From Campylobacter sp. (GTDB lineage Bacteria > Campylobacterota > Campylobacteria > Campylobacterales > Campylobacteraceae): a stretch of 64,000 nt of DNA. Each line of letters begins with the position of its first letter. Positions within the stretch are counted from its first letter, which is position 1. Under the pieces are notes generated by a model. That model was not told the origin of the DNA. It did no database searches and saw nothing but the letters and a program-made list of their open reading frames with translations. Position numbers and translations under genes: made by a program. This document shows, piece by piece, positions 39,649 through 50,872 of this stretch. The stretch is taken from positions 1 to 64,000 of the forward strand of contig NZ_JAHHTD010000002.1 of the NCBI RefSeq assembly GCF_020024835.1, written 5' to 3'.

Positions 39649-40955
39649 TTCTTCCCCTTTTTCTTAAATTCATAAATCCTAATTCTATCATCTTTAAAAT
39701 AATAAAAGCCTTTTTTTCTGCACTTTTAATTTCAAATTTCATATATCTTTCTTTTTTTGAAAATTTATTTTTAGAACTGCTCAATCCCTTTTTAAGTATT
39801 TATGGTTTAGTTTTATTGTTGCGAAGTAAAAACAAAATGTCCTATTTTTTAACTGGTTTTTTTATAGGAATTTTATGGTTTTGGTGGGTAGGCTTATCAT
39901 CAATTTATTTTAACTTATCATATTTAATTCCTATTGAAATACTTATCATTGGTATTATTTATGGTGTTTTATTTTTAATTTGTTATTTCTTATATTTTGA
40001 TTTTTTACGCCTTTGTGGAATTTTTTTATTAAGTTTTGTGCATCCTTTTGGATTTGACTGGTTAAATTTTGGAATTTTAAGTGTATATGGAATTTTTGAT
40101 GCGAGTTATAAAGGTGCAATTATTATTTTTTTAATAGCTTATTTTTATTATGAAAAATATATTTCAAGATATTATAAAATAAGTATTATTTTAATTTTAG
40201 CTTTAATAGGCATACAATATGAGCAAAAAAATCCCGAGAAATTAGAATTAGACTATAAACTAATTCAAACTCATATATCTCAAGATCAAAAATTTTTACA
40301 AGAAAATCTACAAACTCACTCAAATATGATTATAGAGCAAATAATACAGGCAATCAAAGAAAAAAAGGAACTTATAATTTTTCCAGAAACTACTTTTGCT
40401 TTTGCGTTAAATAAAAGTTCATATCATATACAACTTTTAAAAGAACTATCTCATCAAATCATTATCATTACCGGAGCTATAAGTTTAACTTCTAATGGTA
40501 TTTATAATAGCACTTACATTTTTAACAAAGGAAAAGTAGAAATTTTTAACAAATATTATCTTGTTCCTTTTGGGGAAGAAATTCCCATTTTTAAAGATTT
40601 ATTTAAAAAAGCTTTTTATGATTTAGATGAATTTTCAAAAGGAAAAATATTTAATCAATATACTTTAAATAATCAAAAAATTACTAATGCTATATGCTAT
40701 GAAGCAACAAAAGAACAAATATATAAAAATTCTAAAATTATTATAGCTATTTCAAACAATGCGTGGTTTGATCATTCTATCCAATACAAATTACAAAATA
40801 TTTTAATTCAATTTTATGCAAACAATTACAATGTAAGTGTATATCATACAACTAACGGAGAAGGTAATATGGTGATAAAACCAAAAGAAATTTTATTACA
40901 AAAAATAAAAAATACTCTCGAAAGTAAAATGAAGCTTTTTAAGGCTTCATTTTAG
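39618..40955 (+). CDS. lnt: Lnt, apolipoprotein N-acyltransferase
   Basis: Lnt adds the third acyl chain to outer-membrane lipoproteins. The 445-residue protein has about seven membrane helices in the first 200 residues and a C-terminal nitrilase-type domain. The catalytic triad is expected at E257 (FPETTF), K312 (NKYYLVPFG) and C360 (AICYEA). The start at 39618 follows GAGAGG; it is the only ATG, GTG or TTG in frame for the whole first helix. The gene overlaps yajC divergently by 31 bases and metK convergently by 9. Confidence 0.93.
   Translation: MKSKYFRFLPFLPLFLKFINPNSIIFKIIKAFFSALLISNFIYLSFFENLFLELLNPFLSIYGLVLLLRSKNKMSYFLTGFFIGILWFWWVGLSSIYFNLSYLIPIEILIIGIIYGVLFLICYFLYFDFLRLCGIFLLSFVHPFGFDWLNFGILSVYGIFDASYKGAIIIFLIAYFYYEKYISRYYKISIILILALIGIQYEQKNPEKLELDYKLIQTHISQDQKFLQENLQTHSNMIIEQIIQAIKEKKELIIFPETTFAFALNKSSYHIQLLKELSHQIIIITGAISLTSNGIYNSTYIFNKGKVEIFNKYYLVPFGEEIPIFKDLFKKAFYDLDEFSKGKIFNQYTLNNQKITNAICYEATKEQIYKNSKIIIAISNNAWFDHSIQYKLQNILIQFYANNYNVSVYHTTNGEGNMVIKPKEILLQKIKNTLESKMKLFKASF
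40926..40953. terminator. Hairpin in the overlapping ends of lnt and metK
   Basis: Perfect ten-base arms AAAATGAAGC and GCTTCATTTT enclose an eight-base loop. The hairpin lies within coding sequence of both genes and touches both stop codons (lnt 40953-40955, metK 40947-40949). It has A and T runs on the correct sides to work in both directions. Confidence 0.75.
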
Positions 40956-42143
40956 TGATTTAAATTCTTCTACAGCATCAAGTTTTTCCCAAGGATAATC
41001 TGCTTGACCAACTTGACCTCTTGCAGCAACATCAGCATATAAAAACGTTTCTTTACTAGGTTTATCAAGAGCAAATTTATTTTTAATCCAATTAGGGGTT
41101 AAAGGGAAAGTTTTCATTACAAAATCGCTTAAAATATTATCGTTTAATCTAGTATTTGTCCCCATACAATCAACACTTACAGAAGTAGGTTTTGCAACAC
41201 CTATAGCATAGGATAATTGAACAATACATTTTTTTGCTAGTTGTGCAGCAACAATATTTTTTGCAAGCCATCTTGCAGCATACAAACCACTTCTATCTAC
41301 TTTAGTATAATCTTTAGAAGATTGTGCTCCTCCGCCTATTGGAGCATAACCACCAAAACTATCTACTATTAATTTTCTTCCCGTTAATCCACTATCATGC
41401 AATGAGCTATGATTTACATACTTTCCTGTTGGATTAATTAAAATTCTTGTTTTTTCCATATGAAAAAGATCTTCTGGTAAATTTGTATCTAAGATTAATT
41501 TCATAATTAAAGATCTTAAATTTTCAATATCCATACTATCTACGCATGGTGCTGAAACCACTATAGTATGGATACTCTGTGGCTTACAATTTTCAAAATT
41601 TTCCTTAGTTCCATAATCAATTGTTACTTGAGTTTTTATATCTACTCCAAGCTTATCAGGATTTTCTTTTGCATAATTATACACCTTATCACAAAGCATT
41701 CTCGCATAAGAAATAGCCGCAGGCATATACTCTTTAGCTTCACTACTTGCAAAACCAAACATAATGCCTTGATCACCCGCTCCTATTTCTCCATCTTCTT
41801 GATCAACACCTTGATTAATATCAGGACTTTGTTCGTTTAAAAACACCATAACTTCTACATCATCAGGATGTAAGCATTGTTTTTTATTAAAATGGGGGTG
41901 GCCATCATAACCAATATCAGCTAATGCTTTTTTGACTATATTCTCATAATCTATTTTCTCTAATTTATGTTTTGATTTAATTTCGCCACCAATTACGACT
42001 TTATTGCCTGCTACAAATACCTCACTAGCAACACGTGAATCTTTATCGTGTGTTAAAAAAGTATCAACGATATTATCAGCTATTATATCTGCACATTTAT
42101 CAGGATGTCCGGCACTAACAACTTCAGAAGTAAATAAATACAT
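40947..42143 (-). CDS. metK: MetK, S-adenosylmethionine synthetase
   Basis: MetK makes S-adenosylmethionine from methionine and ATP. I place the start at 42143 (MYLFTSEVVSAGHPDKCAD, 398 residues) because AAGGAAA precedes it and the family consensus begins there; 16 further in-frame residues upstream match nothing. The GHPDK phosphate loop, GAGDQGIMFG and the GGGAQSSKDYTKVDRSGLYA segment are intact. It is transcribed alone, convergent with lnt and divergent from sstT. Confidence 0.97.
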   Translation of the reverse strand: MYLFTSEVVSAGHPDKCADIIADNIVDTFLTHDKDSRVASEVFVAGNKVVIGGEIKSKHKLEKIDYENIVKKALADIGYDGHPHFNKKQCLHPDDVEVMVFLNEQSPDINQGVDQEDGEIGAGDQGIMFGFASSEAKEYMPAAISYARMLCDKVYNYAKENPDKLGVDIKTQVTIDYGTKENFENCKPQSIHTIVVSAPCVDSMDIENLRSLIMKLILDTNLPEDLFHMEKTRILINPTGKYVNHSSLHDSGLTGRKLIVDSFGGYAPIGGGAQSSKDYTKVDRSGLYAARWLAKNIVAAQLAKKCIVQLSYAIGVAKPTSVSVDCMGTNTRLNDNILSDFVMKTFPLTPNWIKNKFALDKPSKETFLYADVAARGQVGQADYPWEKLDAVEEFKSLK

Positions 42144-42228
42144 TTTTTTCCTTTGAAAAATTAAATTATATATCCGAGTTGATTGTAACAAAACTTTACT
42201 TAAAAATCAAAAACTTTAAGCTTTGCTT

Positions 42229-42237
42229 TGCTAAAAT
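42229..42237 (+). promoter_or_regulatory. Possible sstT operon promoter, extended -10
   Basis: TGCTAAAAT is an extended -10 about 39 bases before sstT, following a T-rich periodic stretch. It would head the long plus-strand run down to aat. Confidence 0.42.
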
Positions 42238-42275
42238 AAACCCACAAAGATCGACAATATATAAAAAGGTTATGT

Positions 42276-43502
42276 ATGAATTTTATTTCTAGTGCAATTA
42301 CATACTATAAGAATGGGAATTTAATACTGCAAATTTGCATTGGTATTATTTTAGGAGTGCTCATTGGATTAGTTTCTAAAGACCTAGCTGCCTTTGCAAA
42401 TATATTTGGAAATTTATTTACAGGAGCATTAAAAGCAATAGCCCCTATTTTAGTTTTTATCTTAATCCTAACTACAATATGCACAAAAGAATTTACTTAT
42501 GGAAATGCTAAAATAAAACATATTATTTTTTTATATATAACTGGCACTTTTTTAGCTTCACTTAGCGCTGTTAGTGTTAGTTTTATTTTTCCTGTTGAAC
42601 TTACATTAACAAATGTCGAAAAAGCTTCAAATTTAAGCCCTACTCACATTAGTGAAGTTTTTAAGACCTTATTGCTTCAAATAGTGGATAATCCTATACA
42701 CGCTCTTTCTTCTGGAAACTATTTGAGTATTTTAGTATGGGCAGTAGGAGGAGGTTTTGCTTTAAGACATTGTTCTAATGACGCAAAACAACTTTTTTCA
42801 GATATTAACGAAGGAGTGTTAAAAATCGTTAAATTTATAGTCAAACTTGCTCCTATTGGAATTTTTGGTCTTGTGGCAAATTCTGTAGCTCAAACTGGTG
42901 CTCAAGGTCTTTTAAGCTATGCAAAATTATTAGTAATTTTAGTTTTAACTATGTTCTTTGTAGCTTTTGTTATCAATGCTTTAATTGTTTTCATTTATAC
43001 TAAAAAAAATCCATATCCATTGATTTTTATCTGCTTAAAGCATAGTGCTGTATTTGCATTTTTTACAAGAAGTTCTGCTGCAAACATACCTGTAAATATG
43101 GCATTATGTTCAAAACTTAATATCAATAATAATCTCTATAGCATTTCTATACCACTAGGTGCTACTATAAATATGGCTGGTGCTGCTGTAACTATAGCTA
43201 TATTAAGCTTAGCTGCTGCCCATACGGTTGGAATTGAAATTAACTTTTTACAAGCTATGCTTCTAAGCATTTTAGCAACTTTTGCTGCCTGTGGAGCAAG
43301 TGGCGTAGCAGGTGGATCATTACTTTTAATACCACTTGCTTGCTCTTTGTTTAATATTGATTATGATATAGCAATGCAAGTTGTCGCCGTAGGATTTATA
43401 ATAGGAGTGATTCAAGATAGTGTAGAAACTGCATTAAATAGCTCTACAGATGTTTTATTTAGTGCAATCTGCTCTGATAATGAACTTAATTTAAAATTTT
43501 AA
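42276..43502 (+). CDS. sstT: SstT-like sodium/serine-threonine symporter
   Basis: The 408-residue protein belongs to the dicarboxylate/amino acid:cation symporter family (DAACS, glutamate transporter fold), with eight helices and two re-entrant loops. Signatures are [15 protein letters not shown] (the serine-rich hairpin loop), [16 protein letters not shown] and the second loop [19 protein letters not shown]. These match SstT, which takes up serine and threonine with sodium. Serine is a main carbon source for Campylobacter, so a nutritional role is likely. pyrB follows after 12 bases. Confidence 0.9.
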   Translation: MNFISSAITYYKNGNLILQICIGIILGVLIGLVSKDLAAFANIFGNLFTGALKAIAPILVFILILTTICTKEFTYGNAKIKHIIFLYITGTFLASLSAVSVSFIFPVELTLTNVEKASNLSPTHISEVFKTLLLQIVDNPIHALSSGNYLSILVWAVGGGFALRHCSNDAKQLFSDINEGVLKIVKFIVKLAPIGIFGLVANSVAQTGAQGLLSYAKLLVILVLTMFFVAFVINALIVFIYTKKNPYPLIFICLKHSAVFAFFTRSSAANIPVNMALCSKLNINNNLYSISIPLGATINMAGAAVTIAILSLAAAHTVGIEINFLQAMLLSILATFAACGASGVAGGSLLLIPLACSLFNIDYDIAMQVVAVGFIIGVIQDSVETALNSSTDVLFSAICSDNELNLKF

Positions 43503-43514
43503 AAAAGGTTTTTC

Positions 43515-44393
43515 ATGAGGCACTTAATTACTACAAAAGATTTTAACAATGAAGAAATCTTAAAACTCTTTAAAGATGCTAAATCTTATTTAGATGAAAA
43601 GGAACGCAGTGATTTACAAGGAAAAAGTATTACAACAATTTTCTTTGAAAATTCAACAAGGACTCAATCAAGTTTTGAAAGTGCAGCAAGAAGATTAGGT
43701 GCAAGAATACTAAAACTTGATGTCTCAAGAAGTAGCTCAAGCAAGGGCGAAACACTTTTTGATACTGCTGCTAATTTAGACGCTATGGCACCAAGTGCCA
43801 TTGTAATAAGGCATAAAAATTCAGGAATCCCATATACACTTGCTAATTACACTCATTGTCCTATTGTTAATGGTGGTGATGGAAAACACGCTCATCCAAC
43901 ACAAGCCTTTCTTGATCTTTTTACTATAATGGAACATTTTGATTATGATGTAGAAGGTAAAAAGATCGCCATAGTTGGAGATATAAAAAATTCTCGTGTT
44001 GCTGCTTCAAATTTAGAATTACTTCCTAGATTTGGTATCGATATTTCCTTAGTTGGTCCACCTCATTTTATGCCAACTTATCCAATAAAAAAATTCAATA
44101 AATTAGAAGATGTTATTGATAGTGTTGATATAATAATGAGTCTTAGAACACAAACTGAAAGACATAACATACCAACTTACGCATCATTAAAAGACTATGC
44201 AAATGATTTTTGTATTACTAAAAAACTTATAAAAGATAAAGATATCATTATCTTACATCCAGGCCCTGTGCATAGAAACATAGATATAAGTGATGAGATT
44301 ATGGCAGATAAAAGATCAAAGGTCTTAATGCAGGTTAAAAATGGGGTTGCTATTAGAATGGCTGTATTAAAAAAATTAATTTTAGAAAGTTAA
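43515..44393 (+). CDS. pyrB: PyrB, aspartate carbamoyltransferase catalytic subunit
   Basis: PyrB joins carbamoyl phosphate and aspartate in pyrimidine synthesis. The protein has 292 residues. The carbamoyl phosphate loop is [20 protein letters not shown], and [12 protein letters not shown] and HPGPVHRN are the other family motifs. No pyrI regulatory subunit is nearby. pepF starts 2 bases after it. Confidence 0.97.
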   Translation: MRHLITTKDFNNEEILKLFKDAKSYLDEKERSDLQGKSITTIFFENSTRTQSSFESAARRLGARILKLDVSRSSSSKGETLFDTAANLDAMAPSAIVIRHKNSGIPYTLANYTHCPIVNGGDGKHAHPTQAFLDLFTIMEHFDYDVEGKKIAIVGDIKNSRVAASNLELLPRFGIDISLVGPPHFMPTYPIKKFNKLEDVIDSVDIIMSLRTQTERHNIPTYASLKDYANDFCITKKLIKDKDIIILHPGPVHRNIDISDEIMADKRSKVLMQVKNGVAIRMAVLKKLILES

Positions 44394-44395
44394 AT

Positions 44396-46117
44396 ATGAA
44401 AAATTGGGATTTAAGCGCGTTATTTAAAAACGAGGAAGAGTTAAATATATATATAGATAAAATTTGCAAAGAAGCAAAACAATTTAAACAAAATTACGAA
44501 AATAATTTAAGTAATTTAAGTAATGAATTTTTTTTACAGGCCTTAAAAGATTATGAAAATTTAATCTTAAAACTTTCTCATATTTTAACCTATGTGTATT
44601 TGGTATTTGCTCAAGATACAACCAAAGGTTCATTTTATGCAAAATATGAAAATTTAAGTAAAGAAATAGAAGAACATTTACTCTTTTTTGAACTTGAATT
44701 TTGTGAGTTAAGCGAAGAAAAAAATCAAAATTTTATAAATTATTGCAAAGATTATGCTTTTTATTTAAATAATCTTATTCAACACAAACAACATAATCTT
44801 TCACAAAAAGAAGAAAGAATAATTTTGCATTTATCAAATACTGGAGCTAATGCTTTTTCAAGATTATTTGATGAAACTTTTAGTGCATTAAGATTTAAAT
44901 TTGATGGGAAAAAAATAAGCGAAGAAGAAATTCTAAGTAAGCTTTATGATCCTGATAGAAATGTTAGAAAAAAAGCATCAAAATGTTTTAGCAAAGGGTT
45001 AAAAAAACAAAATAAACTTTTAGTTTATATATTTAATATGATAAAAACTGAACTTTCTAATATATGCAAATTAAGAGCCTATGAAAGTCCTGAAACCTCA
45101 CGACATATCAAAAATCAAATTTCTAAAAAAAGCGTAGATGCACTTATTAATTCAACTGAGAATTCATTTGACTTAGTTGCTAAATTTTACAATGCTAAAA
45201 AGAAAATACTTGGTTATAAAAGCCTTAAAGATTATGATAGATATGCACCAATTGGACAAGATATGCAAATAAATTTTGAAGATGCTAAAGAAATAGTTTT
45301 AAAAGCTTTTAGTAATTTTTCAATTGAATTTTACAATATAGCCAATGAAGCTTTCAATAATGGATGGATTGATGTTTATCCTAAAGATTTTAAACAAGGT
45401 GGTGCTTTTTCTCATTCTAGCACCCCGCTAACTCATCCTTATATCTTACTAAATTTTACCAATAAAAGACGTGATCTTTTTACATTAGCTCATGAACTTG
45501 GTCATACTATCCATCAAAAACTCTCATATAATGTTAGTTTTTTAAATCAAAATACACCATTAACCACAGCAGAAACTGCTTCAGTGTTTGCTGAAATGTT
45601 AATTTTTGATCATATAAAAGAAAAATTAAACAAAAATGAGCTTTTATCTTTATATGCTGCTAAGATTGAAGATATTTTTGCCACCTTATATAGACAAATT
45701 AATTTCACTACTTTTGAAAGAAGATTTCATACTAAAAATGAGGAATTAAACTCTAAAGAATTAAGTGAAATATGGCTAGAAGAATCTCAAAAAATGTTTA
45801 AAGATAGTGTTAAACTAAGTAAGGAATATGCTTTGTGGTATTCGTATATACCGCATTTTATCCATTCGCCATTTTATTGCTATGCTTATGCTTATGCACA
45901 ACTTCTAGTACTTACCTTATATGGCTTATACAAAAGTGGCAAATGTAAAGATTTTGTGCAATTGTATATTAAATTTTTAAGCAGTGGAGGAAGCAAGAGC
46001 CCAAGCGAACTCGTGTCTATGTTTGGATTTAATATAGAAAGTGATGAATTTTGGAATATAGGTTTAGAGCAAGTAAAAAATATAGTAAATGAATTTTTAA
46101 GGCTTAGTGATGATTGA
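44396..46117 (+). CDS. pepF: PepF-type M3 oligoendopeptidase
   Basis: The protein has 573 residues and no signal peptide, so it should cut short peptides in the cytoplasm. The zinc site is HELGH within TLAHELGHTIHQKL, and the downstream ETASVFAEML gives the third ligand. The ISKKSVDALINSTENSFD segment and the C-terminal FWNIGLEQVKNIVNEF are typical of the oligoendopeptidase F family. The stop overlaps the next gene by 11 bases. Confidence 0.95.
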   Translation: MKNWDLSALFKNEEELNIYIDKICKEAKQFKQNYENNLSNLSNEFFLQALKDYENLILKLSHILTYVYLVFAQDTTKGSFYAKYENLSKEIEEHLLFFELEFCELSEEKNQNFINYCKDYAFYLNNLIQHKQHNLSQKEERIILHLSNTGANAFSRLFDETFSALRFKFDGKKISEEEILSKLYDPDRNVRKKASKCFSKGLKKQNKLLVYIFNMIKTELSNICKLRAYESPETSRHIKNQISKKSVDALINSTENSFDLVAKFYNAKKKILGYKSLKDYDRYAPIGQDMQINFEDAKEIVLKAFSNFSIEFYNIANEAFNNGWIDVYPKDFKQGGAFSHSSTPLTHPYILLNFTNKRRDLFTLAHELGHTIHQKLSYNVSFLNQNTPLTTAETASVFAEMLIFDHIKEKLNKNELLSLYAAKIEDIFATLYRQINFTTFERRFHTKNEELNSKELSEIWLEESQKMFKDSVKLSKEYALWYSYIPHFIHSPFYCYAYAYAQLLVLTLYGLYKSGKCKDFVQLYIKFLSSGGSKSPSELVSMFGFNIESDEFWNIGLEQVKNIVNEFLRLSDD

Positions 46118-46556
46118 TAAAATCTTAAATGATAAAGATTTCATAGATTTAATGCAAAATAGTATATATCAATGCTTACAAATTTTGATTAAAGAAGAAG
46201 TAGAATTTAATATTGTAGTAAATACAAAATTTGTAACCTTAACCCCCTCGCTTCCAAAGGAAATTGATATGATAAGCAATAATCCTTATTGTATTTTTGC
46301 ACTTGGAGGATATACTTTTAAATCTATAGTTTTAAACAAAGAAAATATGGAATTTCACGCAGGTTTTGGGCCTGATGATTTTGCAACCTTTGTAAAAGTT
46401 GATTTAGGGGCAATCACCCAAATTCAAGTAATGGAGAATATAATTTTTGTAAATTTTTCTAATTATTTTAAAAAACATAATGAACAAAAGCATAAAGAAA
46501 AATCTATGAATGCTTTTTTAAACAATCCAAATAATAAAGACATATTAAAAAAATGA
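46107..46556 (+). CDS. SspB-like small protein, possible Clp adaptor
   Basis: The 149-residue protein is conserved in Campylobacter but uncharacterised. I see a pattern like SspB, the ClpXP adaptor: an N-terminal helix (DFIDLMQNSIYQCLQILIK), short strands, then MEFHAGFGPDDFATFVKVDL and IIFVNF, where SspB has strands with FGG and a following hydrophobic strand. A charged tail rich in K, N and H follows, and SspB too has a flexible tail that contacts ClpX. This is an inference from pattern, not a firm family match. It overlaps pepF and the helicase gene, and lies about 5 kb upstream of clpS-clpA. Confidence 0.5.
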   Translation: MMIDKILNDKDFIDLMQNSIYQCLQILIKEEVEFNIVVNTKFVTLTPSLPKEIDMISNNPYCIFALGGYTFKSIVLNKENMEFHAGFGPDDFATFVKVDLGAITQIQVMENIIFVNFSNYFKKHNEQKHKEKSMNAFLNNPNNKDILKK

Positions 46557-48613
46557 ATTTATTACAGGATTTAAATTCTAGTCAAAAAGAAGCCGTTTTA
46601 CATATAGATGGTGCGATGTTGATACTTGCTGGTGCAGGTAGCGGAAAAACAAAAACTATTACCACTAGACTTGCGTATTTGATTGATCAAGTAGGAATTC
46701 CAGCACACCATACATTAACTCTTACTTTTACAAATAAAGCTGCTAGTGTAATGAAAAGTAGAGCTTTAGCTCTGATTAAAAATGAAAATTTACTCAATCC
46801 TCTACTTTGCACATTTCATAAATTTGGCTTATTATTCCTAAGACTTCATAGCGAAAGAATCTCTCGAGCAAATAATTTTGTTATCATCGATACAGATGAT
46901 AAAAAAAAGATTTTAAAAGATTTAGCTAGTGAAAATTTGAAAAATTCACTAGCCACCATAGGGGCTTATATTTCAAATTTTAAAAATCAAAGTAAAAATG
47001 CTCAAGAAATTCAAAAAGAATTAGGATTATTAGATGATGAAAAAAATAAAAACTATAAAGAAATTATTCATCTTTATGAGCAATATGAACATTTTTTAAT
47101 TCAACATAATTTTATGGATTTTGATGATTTATTAATGCTTACAAATAAAATTTTAGAAGATGAAAATTTTGCAAAAGAACAAAGTAAAAAATATGCTTAT
47201 ATCACGGTTGATGAGTATCAAGACACAAATACTTTACAATATCAAATTTTAAAAAAATTATGCTCAACTCATGAAAATATTTGTGTAGTTGGTGATGATG
47301 ATCAAAGTATTTATGGATGGCGTGGAGCTAAAATAGAAAATATTTTAAATTTTCAAAAACAATTTAGCAACGTCAAGCTTGTAAAATTAGAACAAAATTA
47401 TCGATCTACTAGTGCTATCTTGCAAGCTGCCAATGAGCTTATAGAGCATAATAAAAAAAGACTAGGTAAGGTTTTAATTTGCACTAAAGACAAGGGCGAA
47501 GAAATTGAAATTTTACAAAACGATGATGAAAAAATAGAAAGTTTTAAAATAGCAAAAGAAGTAAAAAAACTTTTAAAATTGGGTATTGATCCTAGTGAAA
47601 TTGCTATACTTTATAGAGTAAATGCACTTTCTAGAGCTTTAGAAGAAGCTTTTACCATAGAAAAAATTCCTTTTAAATTGCTAAGTGGAATGAGATTTTA
47701 TGAGCGATCTGAAATTAAAGATATCATTTCTTATTTGAGATTGCTATCTAATTTAAATGATGATTATTCTTTTAAACGTATCATAAATAAACCTAAGAGA
47801 AATTTTGGTAATGTTGCATTAAACAAACTTCAAGATTATGCTAAAAAACATCATTTATCCTTATTTGAAGCACTTTGCACCACAATAGGTAATAAATTTT
47901 TTAGTAAAAAAACAGAAAAAGAAATAGAAAAATTTATACTCAATATATATAAACTTAAAGAAAAAGATAGCTTAATTGATATCATCACTTCTTTAGAAAG
48001 CGAATTTAAACTAAAAGAATTTTATAAAAATTCTCCAGAAGGTGAAGATAAAATTTTAAATATCGATGAACTTTATGCTAACTTAAAAGATAAAATTTCT
48101 CATGGAAATTATAAAAATTTAGATGATATTTTAAATGAAATTACACTTTTAAATGAACAAGATGGTTTAGAACAAGAAAGTATTTGCATTATGAGCATAC
48201 ATGCTAGCAAAGGTCTTGAATTTGATTATATTTTTCTTGTGGGTTTAGAAGAAGGTTTTTTTCCATTAACTAGCGAATCAAGCAATATAGAAGAAGAGCG
48301 AAGACTCGCTTATGTAGCTATTACAAGAACTAAAAAAAAGCTTTATTTAAGTTATGCTAACTCAAGATTTTATAAAGGAAGCAGAGCTAAATTAGCTAAA
48401 AGTAGATTTTTAAGTGAAAGCAATGTCATAAAAAAAGAATTAATCCTTGATGATGCTAAATCATACAAAAAAGGTGATTTAATCAAGCATAAAATTTTTG
48501 GTATAGGTAGAGTAATAAGTGTAAGCAAAATAAGAGTTGAAGAAAGATTAACCATTAATTTTGGTGGTATAGAAAGAATCATAATGTCAAATTTTGTGGA
48601 AAAAATTATATGA
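46553..48613 (+). CDS. UvrD/Rep-family superfamily 1 DNA helicase
   Basis: The protein has 686 residues with all SF1A helicase motifs: Walker [65 protein letters not shown] and, near the end, [20 protein letters not shown] with [20 protein letters not shown]. It moves 3' to 5' and acts in excision repair or fork restart. Whether it is closer to UvrD, Rep or PcrA is not decided by sight. A short C-terminal Tudor-like region ([18 protein letters not shown]) is present, as in PcrA and UvrD. It overlaps truB by 4 bases. Confidence 0.93.
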   Translation: MNLLQDLNSSQKEAVLHIDGAMLILAGAGSGKTKTITTRLAYLIDQVGIPAHHTLTLTFTNKAASVMKSRALALIKNENLLNPLLCTFHKFGLLFLRLHSERISRANNFVIIDTDDKKKILKDLASENLKNSLATIGAYISNFKNQSKNAQEIQKELGLLDDEKNKNYKEIIHLYEQYEHFLIQHNFMDFDDLLMLTNKILEDENFAKEQSKKYAYITVDEYQDTNTLQYQILKKLCSTHENICVVGDDDQSIYGWRGAKIENILNFQKQFSNVKLVKLEQNYRSTSAILQAANELIEHNKKRLGKVLICTKDKGEEIEILQNDDEKIESFKIAKEVKKLLKLGIDPSEIAILYRVNALSRALEEAFTIEKIPFKLLSGMRFYERSEIKDIISYLRLLSNLNDDYSFKRIINKPKRNFGNVALNKLQDYAKKHHLSLFEALCTTIGNKFFSKKTEKEIEKFILNIYKLKEKDSLIDIITSLESEFKLKEFYKNSPEGEDKILNIDELYANLKDKISHGNYKNLDDILNEITLLNEQDGLEQESICIMSIHASKGLEFDYIFLVGLEEGFFPLTSESSNIEEERRLAYVAITRTKKKLYLSYANSRFYKGSRAKLAKSRFLSESNVIKKELILDDAKSYKKGDLIKHKIFGIGRVISVSKIRVEERLTINFGGIERIIMSNFVEKII

Positions 48614-49428
48614 ATAAACTCTTTGTAGCATATAAACCAAGTGGATTAAGCTCTAATGTTTTCTTAAATAAACTTAAAAAAAAATACAAAAATAAAAAAG
48701 CTGGCTTTTCAGGAACTCTTGATCCTTTTGCAAAGGGCGTTTTATTGATCGCTTTTGGACAATATACAAAATTATTTAGATTTTTTAAAAAAAGTCCTAA
48801 AATATATAAAGCCACACTTTGGCTTGGGGTAAAATCTAAAAGTATTGATAATCAAAATATAGAAAAAATAACCTCTTTGACGCCATTTAATCATTCAATT
48901 TTACAAAAAATACAAAAAGAACTTTTAGGGGTTATTTCTTATACTCCACCTGCTTATTGTGCTAAAAAAATTAATGGTGTGCGATCTTATGAGCTAGCAA
49001 AAAAAGGTATTCAAGCAAATTTAAAAACTTGCGAAATGGAAATTTTTTATTCTAAAATTTTACACTACAATCATCCATTTTTAACTATGGAAATTTCAGT
49101 GAGTGAAGGAGGTTATATTAGATCATATTGCGAATTATTTGCTAAAAAATTAGGAATTAATGCTACTTTAAGCTCCCTTGAAAGAATTTGCGAAGGTGAT
49201 TTTTATTATGATAATGAGAAAGAACTTGACATATTAGATTATTTAAATCTTAAAAAAAATACGATAAAATGTCCCCAAAAATTATACAATGGACAAAGAA
49301 TTTTCTTAGATGACTTAGAAATTCAAGAAGAAGGTTGCTATCTCCTAGAAACAGCTAATTTTTTTTCCATTATAAATATAAAAGATAGTCAGGTGCAATA
49401 TTATTTAAATAAGGTTTTAAAATGTTAA
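48610..49428 (+). CDS. truB: TruB, tRNA pseudouridine-55 synthase
   Basis: TruB makes pseudouridine 55 in the T-loop of tRNAs. The protein has 272 residues. The catalytic aspartate is in [19 protein letters not shown]; the KxxSG start ([11 protein letters not shown]) and [18 protein letters not shown] are further motifs. The C-terminal PUA domain appears weak. It overlaps the uvrD-like gene by 4 bases and csrA by 7. Confidence 0.95.
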   Translation: MNKLFVAYKPSGLSSNVFLNKLKKKYKNKKAGFSGTLDPFAKGVLLIAFGQYTKLFRFFKKSPKIYKATLWLGVKSKSIDNQNIEKITSLTPFNHSILQKIQKELLGVISYTPPAYCAKKINGVRSYELAKKGIQANLKTCEMEIFYSKILHYNHPFLTMEISVSEGGYIRSYCELFAKKLGINATLSSLERICEGDFYYDNEKELDILDYLNLKKNTIKCPQKLYNGQRIFLDDLEIQEEGCYLLETANFFSIINIKDSQVQYYLNKVLKC

Positions 49429-49649
49429 TTTTATCAAGAAAAGAAAATGAAAGCATACAAATAGGCGATGATATAGAAATAAAAATAGTTCAAACCGGCA
49501 AAGGATATGCAAAAATAGGCATTGAAGCTCCAAAAACTTTAATGATTTTAAGAAAAGAACTTATTGAACAAGTAAAAAGTGAAAATTTACATTCAATTAG
49601 CGATGAAACCATTAAGCTTGATGATTTGAGTAAAAAGCTTAAAAAATGA
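49422..49649 (+). CDS. csrA: CsrA, RNA-binding carbon storage regulator
   Basis: CsrA binds GGA motifs in mRNA leaders and controls translation; in Campylobacter it governs flaA flagellin expression and is held by FliW. The protein has 75 residues. The N-terminal strand [20 protein letters not shown] and the following [21 protein letters not shown] are standard, including the conserved arginine near position 45. It overlaps truB by 7 bases and ispE by 4, so its level is tied to the operon. Confidence 0.97.
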   Translation: MLILSRKENESIQIGDDIEIKIVQTGKGYAKIGIEAPKTLMILRKELIEQVKSENLHSISDETIKLDDLSKKLKK

Positions 49650-50398
49650 AAGCTTACGCCAAAGCTAATATTTTTTTAAAAATCGTAGGATTTGATACAA
49701 GGTCTTATCATTTAATATCATCACGTTTTATCTTGTTAAAACACTTATATGATGAGCTAGATTTTAGTAGTGAAAAAAATAAAGAAGGTTTTGAAATTAC
49801 CGGTAATTTTAAAGAAGATACTATTATCCATAAAGCATATAATGAACTTAAAAATTTAGGGTATGAAGAAGAATTGAAAGATTTTTTTAAAAATAAGAGT
49901 TTAAAATTAACTAAAAATATACCTATAGGTGGAGGGCTTGGTGGAAGTAGCACTGATGCTGTTTCTTTTTTACTTATGATCAATGAAGAGTTAAATTTAA
50001 AATTATCTTGGCAAATTTTAAAACAAATTTGCCAAAAACTTGGTTCTGATTTACTCTTTTTTTTAAGTGGATATGAAAGTGCAAATGTTAGTGGTTGTGG
50101 AGAAATTGTGGAGTATTTTGATGATGATTTTGTCTGTTTAGATTTTACTTTCTTGCCTTTTGTATGCTCAAGCGCTAAAGTTTATGAAGCATTTGACAAA
50201 ACGCACTACAACTTAAAAGAAAATTTACAACTAGCCAAACAATTTAACCAACTTAAAACAAATCAATTGCTAGAATTTAAAAATACTCAATTAAATGATT
50301 TATTTGCCCCTTGTGTAAAAATTTATCCTAAAATGCAGGAATTTCTTTCTCAAGGATATTTCTTAAGTGGAAGTGGAAGTAGTGTTTTTAAGGTTTAA
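49646..50398 (+). CDS. ispE: IspE, 4-diphosphocytidyl-2-C-methyl-D-erythritol kinase
   Basis: IspE is a GHMP kinase in the MEP pathway to isoprenoids. The protein has 250 residues, short compared with the roughly 280 of E. coli. The ATP loop [20 protein letters not shown] and the starting [13 protein letters not shown] are clear, and the C-terminal GHMP strand is [12 protein letters not shown]. It overlaps csrA by 4 bases and is followed by smpB after 3. Confidence 0.95.
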   Translation: MKAYAKANIFLKIVGFDTRSYHLISSRFILLKHLYDELDFSSEKNKEGFEITGNFKEDTIIHKAYNELKNLGYEEELKDFFKNKSLKLTKNIPIGGGLGGSSTDAVSFLLMINEELNLKLSWQILKQICQKLGSDLLFFLSGYESANVSGCGEIVEYFDDDFVCLDFTFLPFVCSSAKVYEAFDKTHYNLKENLQLAKQFNQLKTNQLLEFKNTQLNDLFAPCVKIYPKMQEFLSQGYFLSGSGSSVFKV

Positions 50399-50401
50399 TA
50401 A

Positions 50402-50857
50402 ATGAAAAAAACTATTGTAAAAAACAAAAAAGCTTTTTTTGATTACGAAATTTTAGAAAAATTTGAAGCAGGAATTGTTTTGAAAGGTTCTGAAGTAGTA
50501 GCATTAAGAGCTTTTAGGGCAAATTTAAAAGACTCTTTTATCCGCATTATTAAAGGAGAAATCTTTTTACTTAATGCTCATATTTCTCATTTAAGCACCA
50601 CACACACTTTTTATAGGCATAATGAAAAAGATGCTAGGAAACTTTTAATGCATAAAAAGCAAATTGATAAACTATTTGGAAAAATAAGTATTCAAGGATT
50701 TACCATAGTTCCTTTAGAATTTTATTTTAATGAAAAAAATAAAGTCAAAGTCTTAATAGCATTAGCAAAAGGAAAGAATTTACACGATAAAAGAGAAAGT
50801 CTTAAGAAAAAACAAGCAGATCTTGAAGCAAGAGCTGCTATAAAAAATCATTATTAA
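50402..50857 (+). CDS. smpB: SmpB, tmRNA-binding protein
   Basis: SmpB brings tmRNA to stalled ribosomes so that the nascent chain is tagged for degradation. The protein has 151 residues. The beta-barrel segments [20 protein letters not shown] and [12 protein letters not shown], and the basic C-terminal tail ([20 protein letters not shown]) are standard. Its place a few genes before clpS and clpA groups ribosome rescue with protein degradation. tmRNA itself is not in this window. Confidence 0.97.
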   Translation: MKKTIVKNKKAFFDYEILEKFEAGIVLKGSEVVALRAFRANLKDSFIRIIKGEIFLLNAHISHLSTTHTFYRHNEKDARKLLMHKKQIDKLFGKISIQGFTIVPLEFYFNEKNKVKVLIALAKGKNLHDKRESLKKKQADLEARAAIKNHY

Positions 50858-50872
50858 CATAAAGGAATTTAT

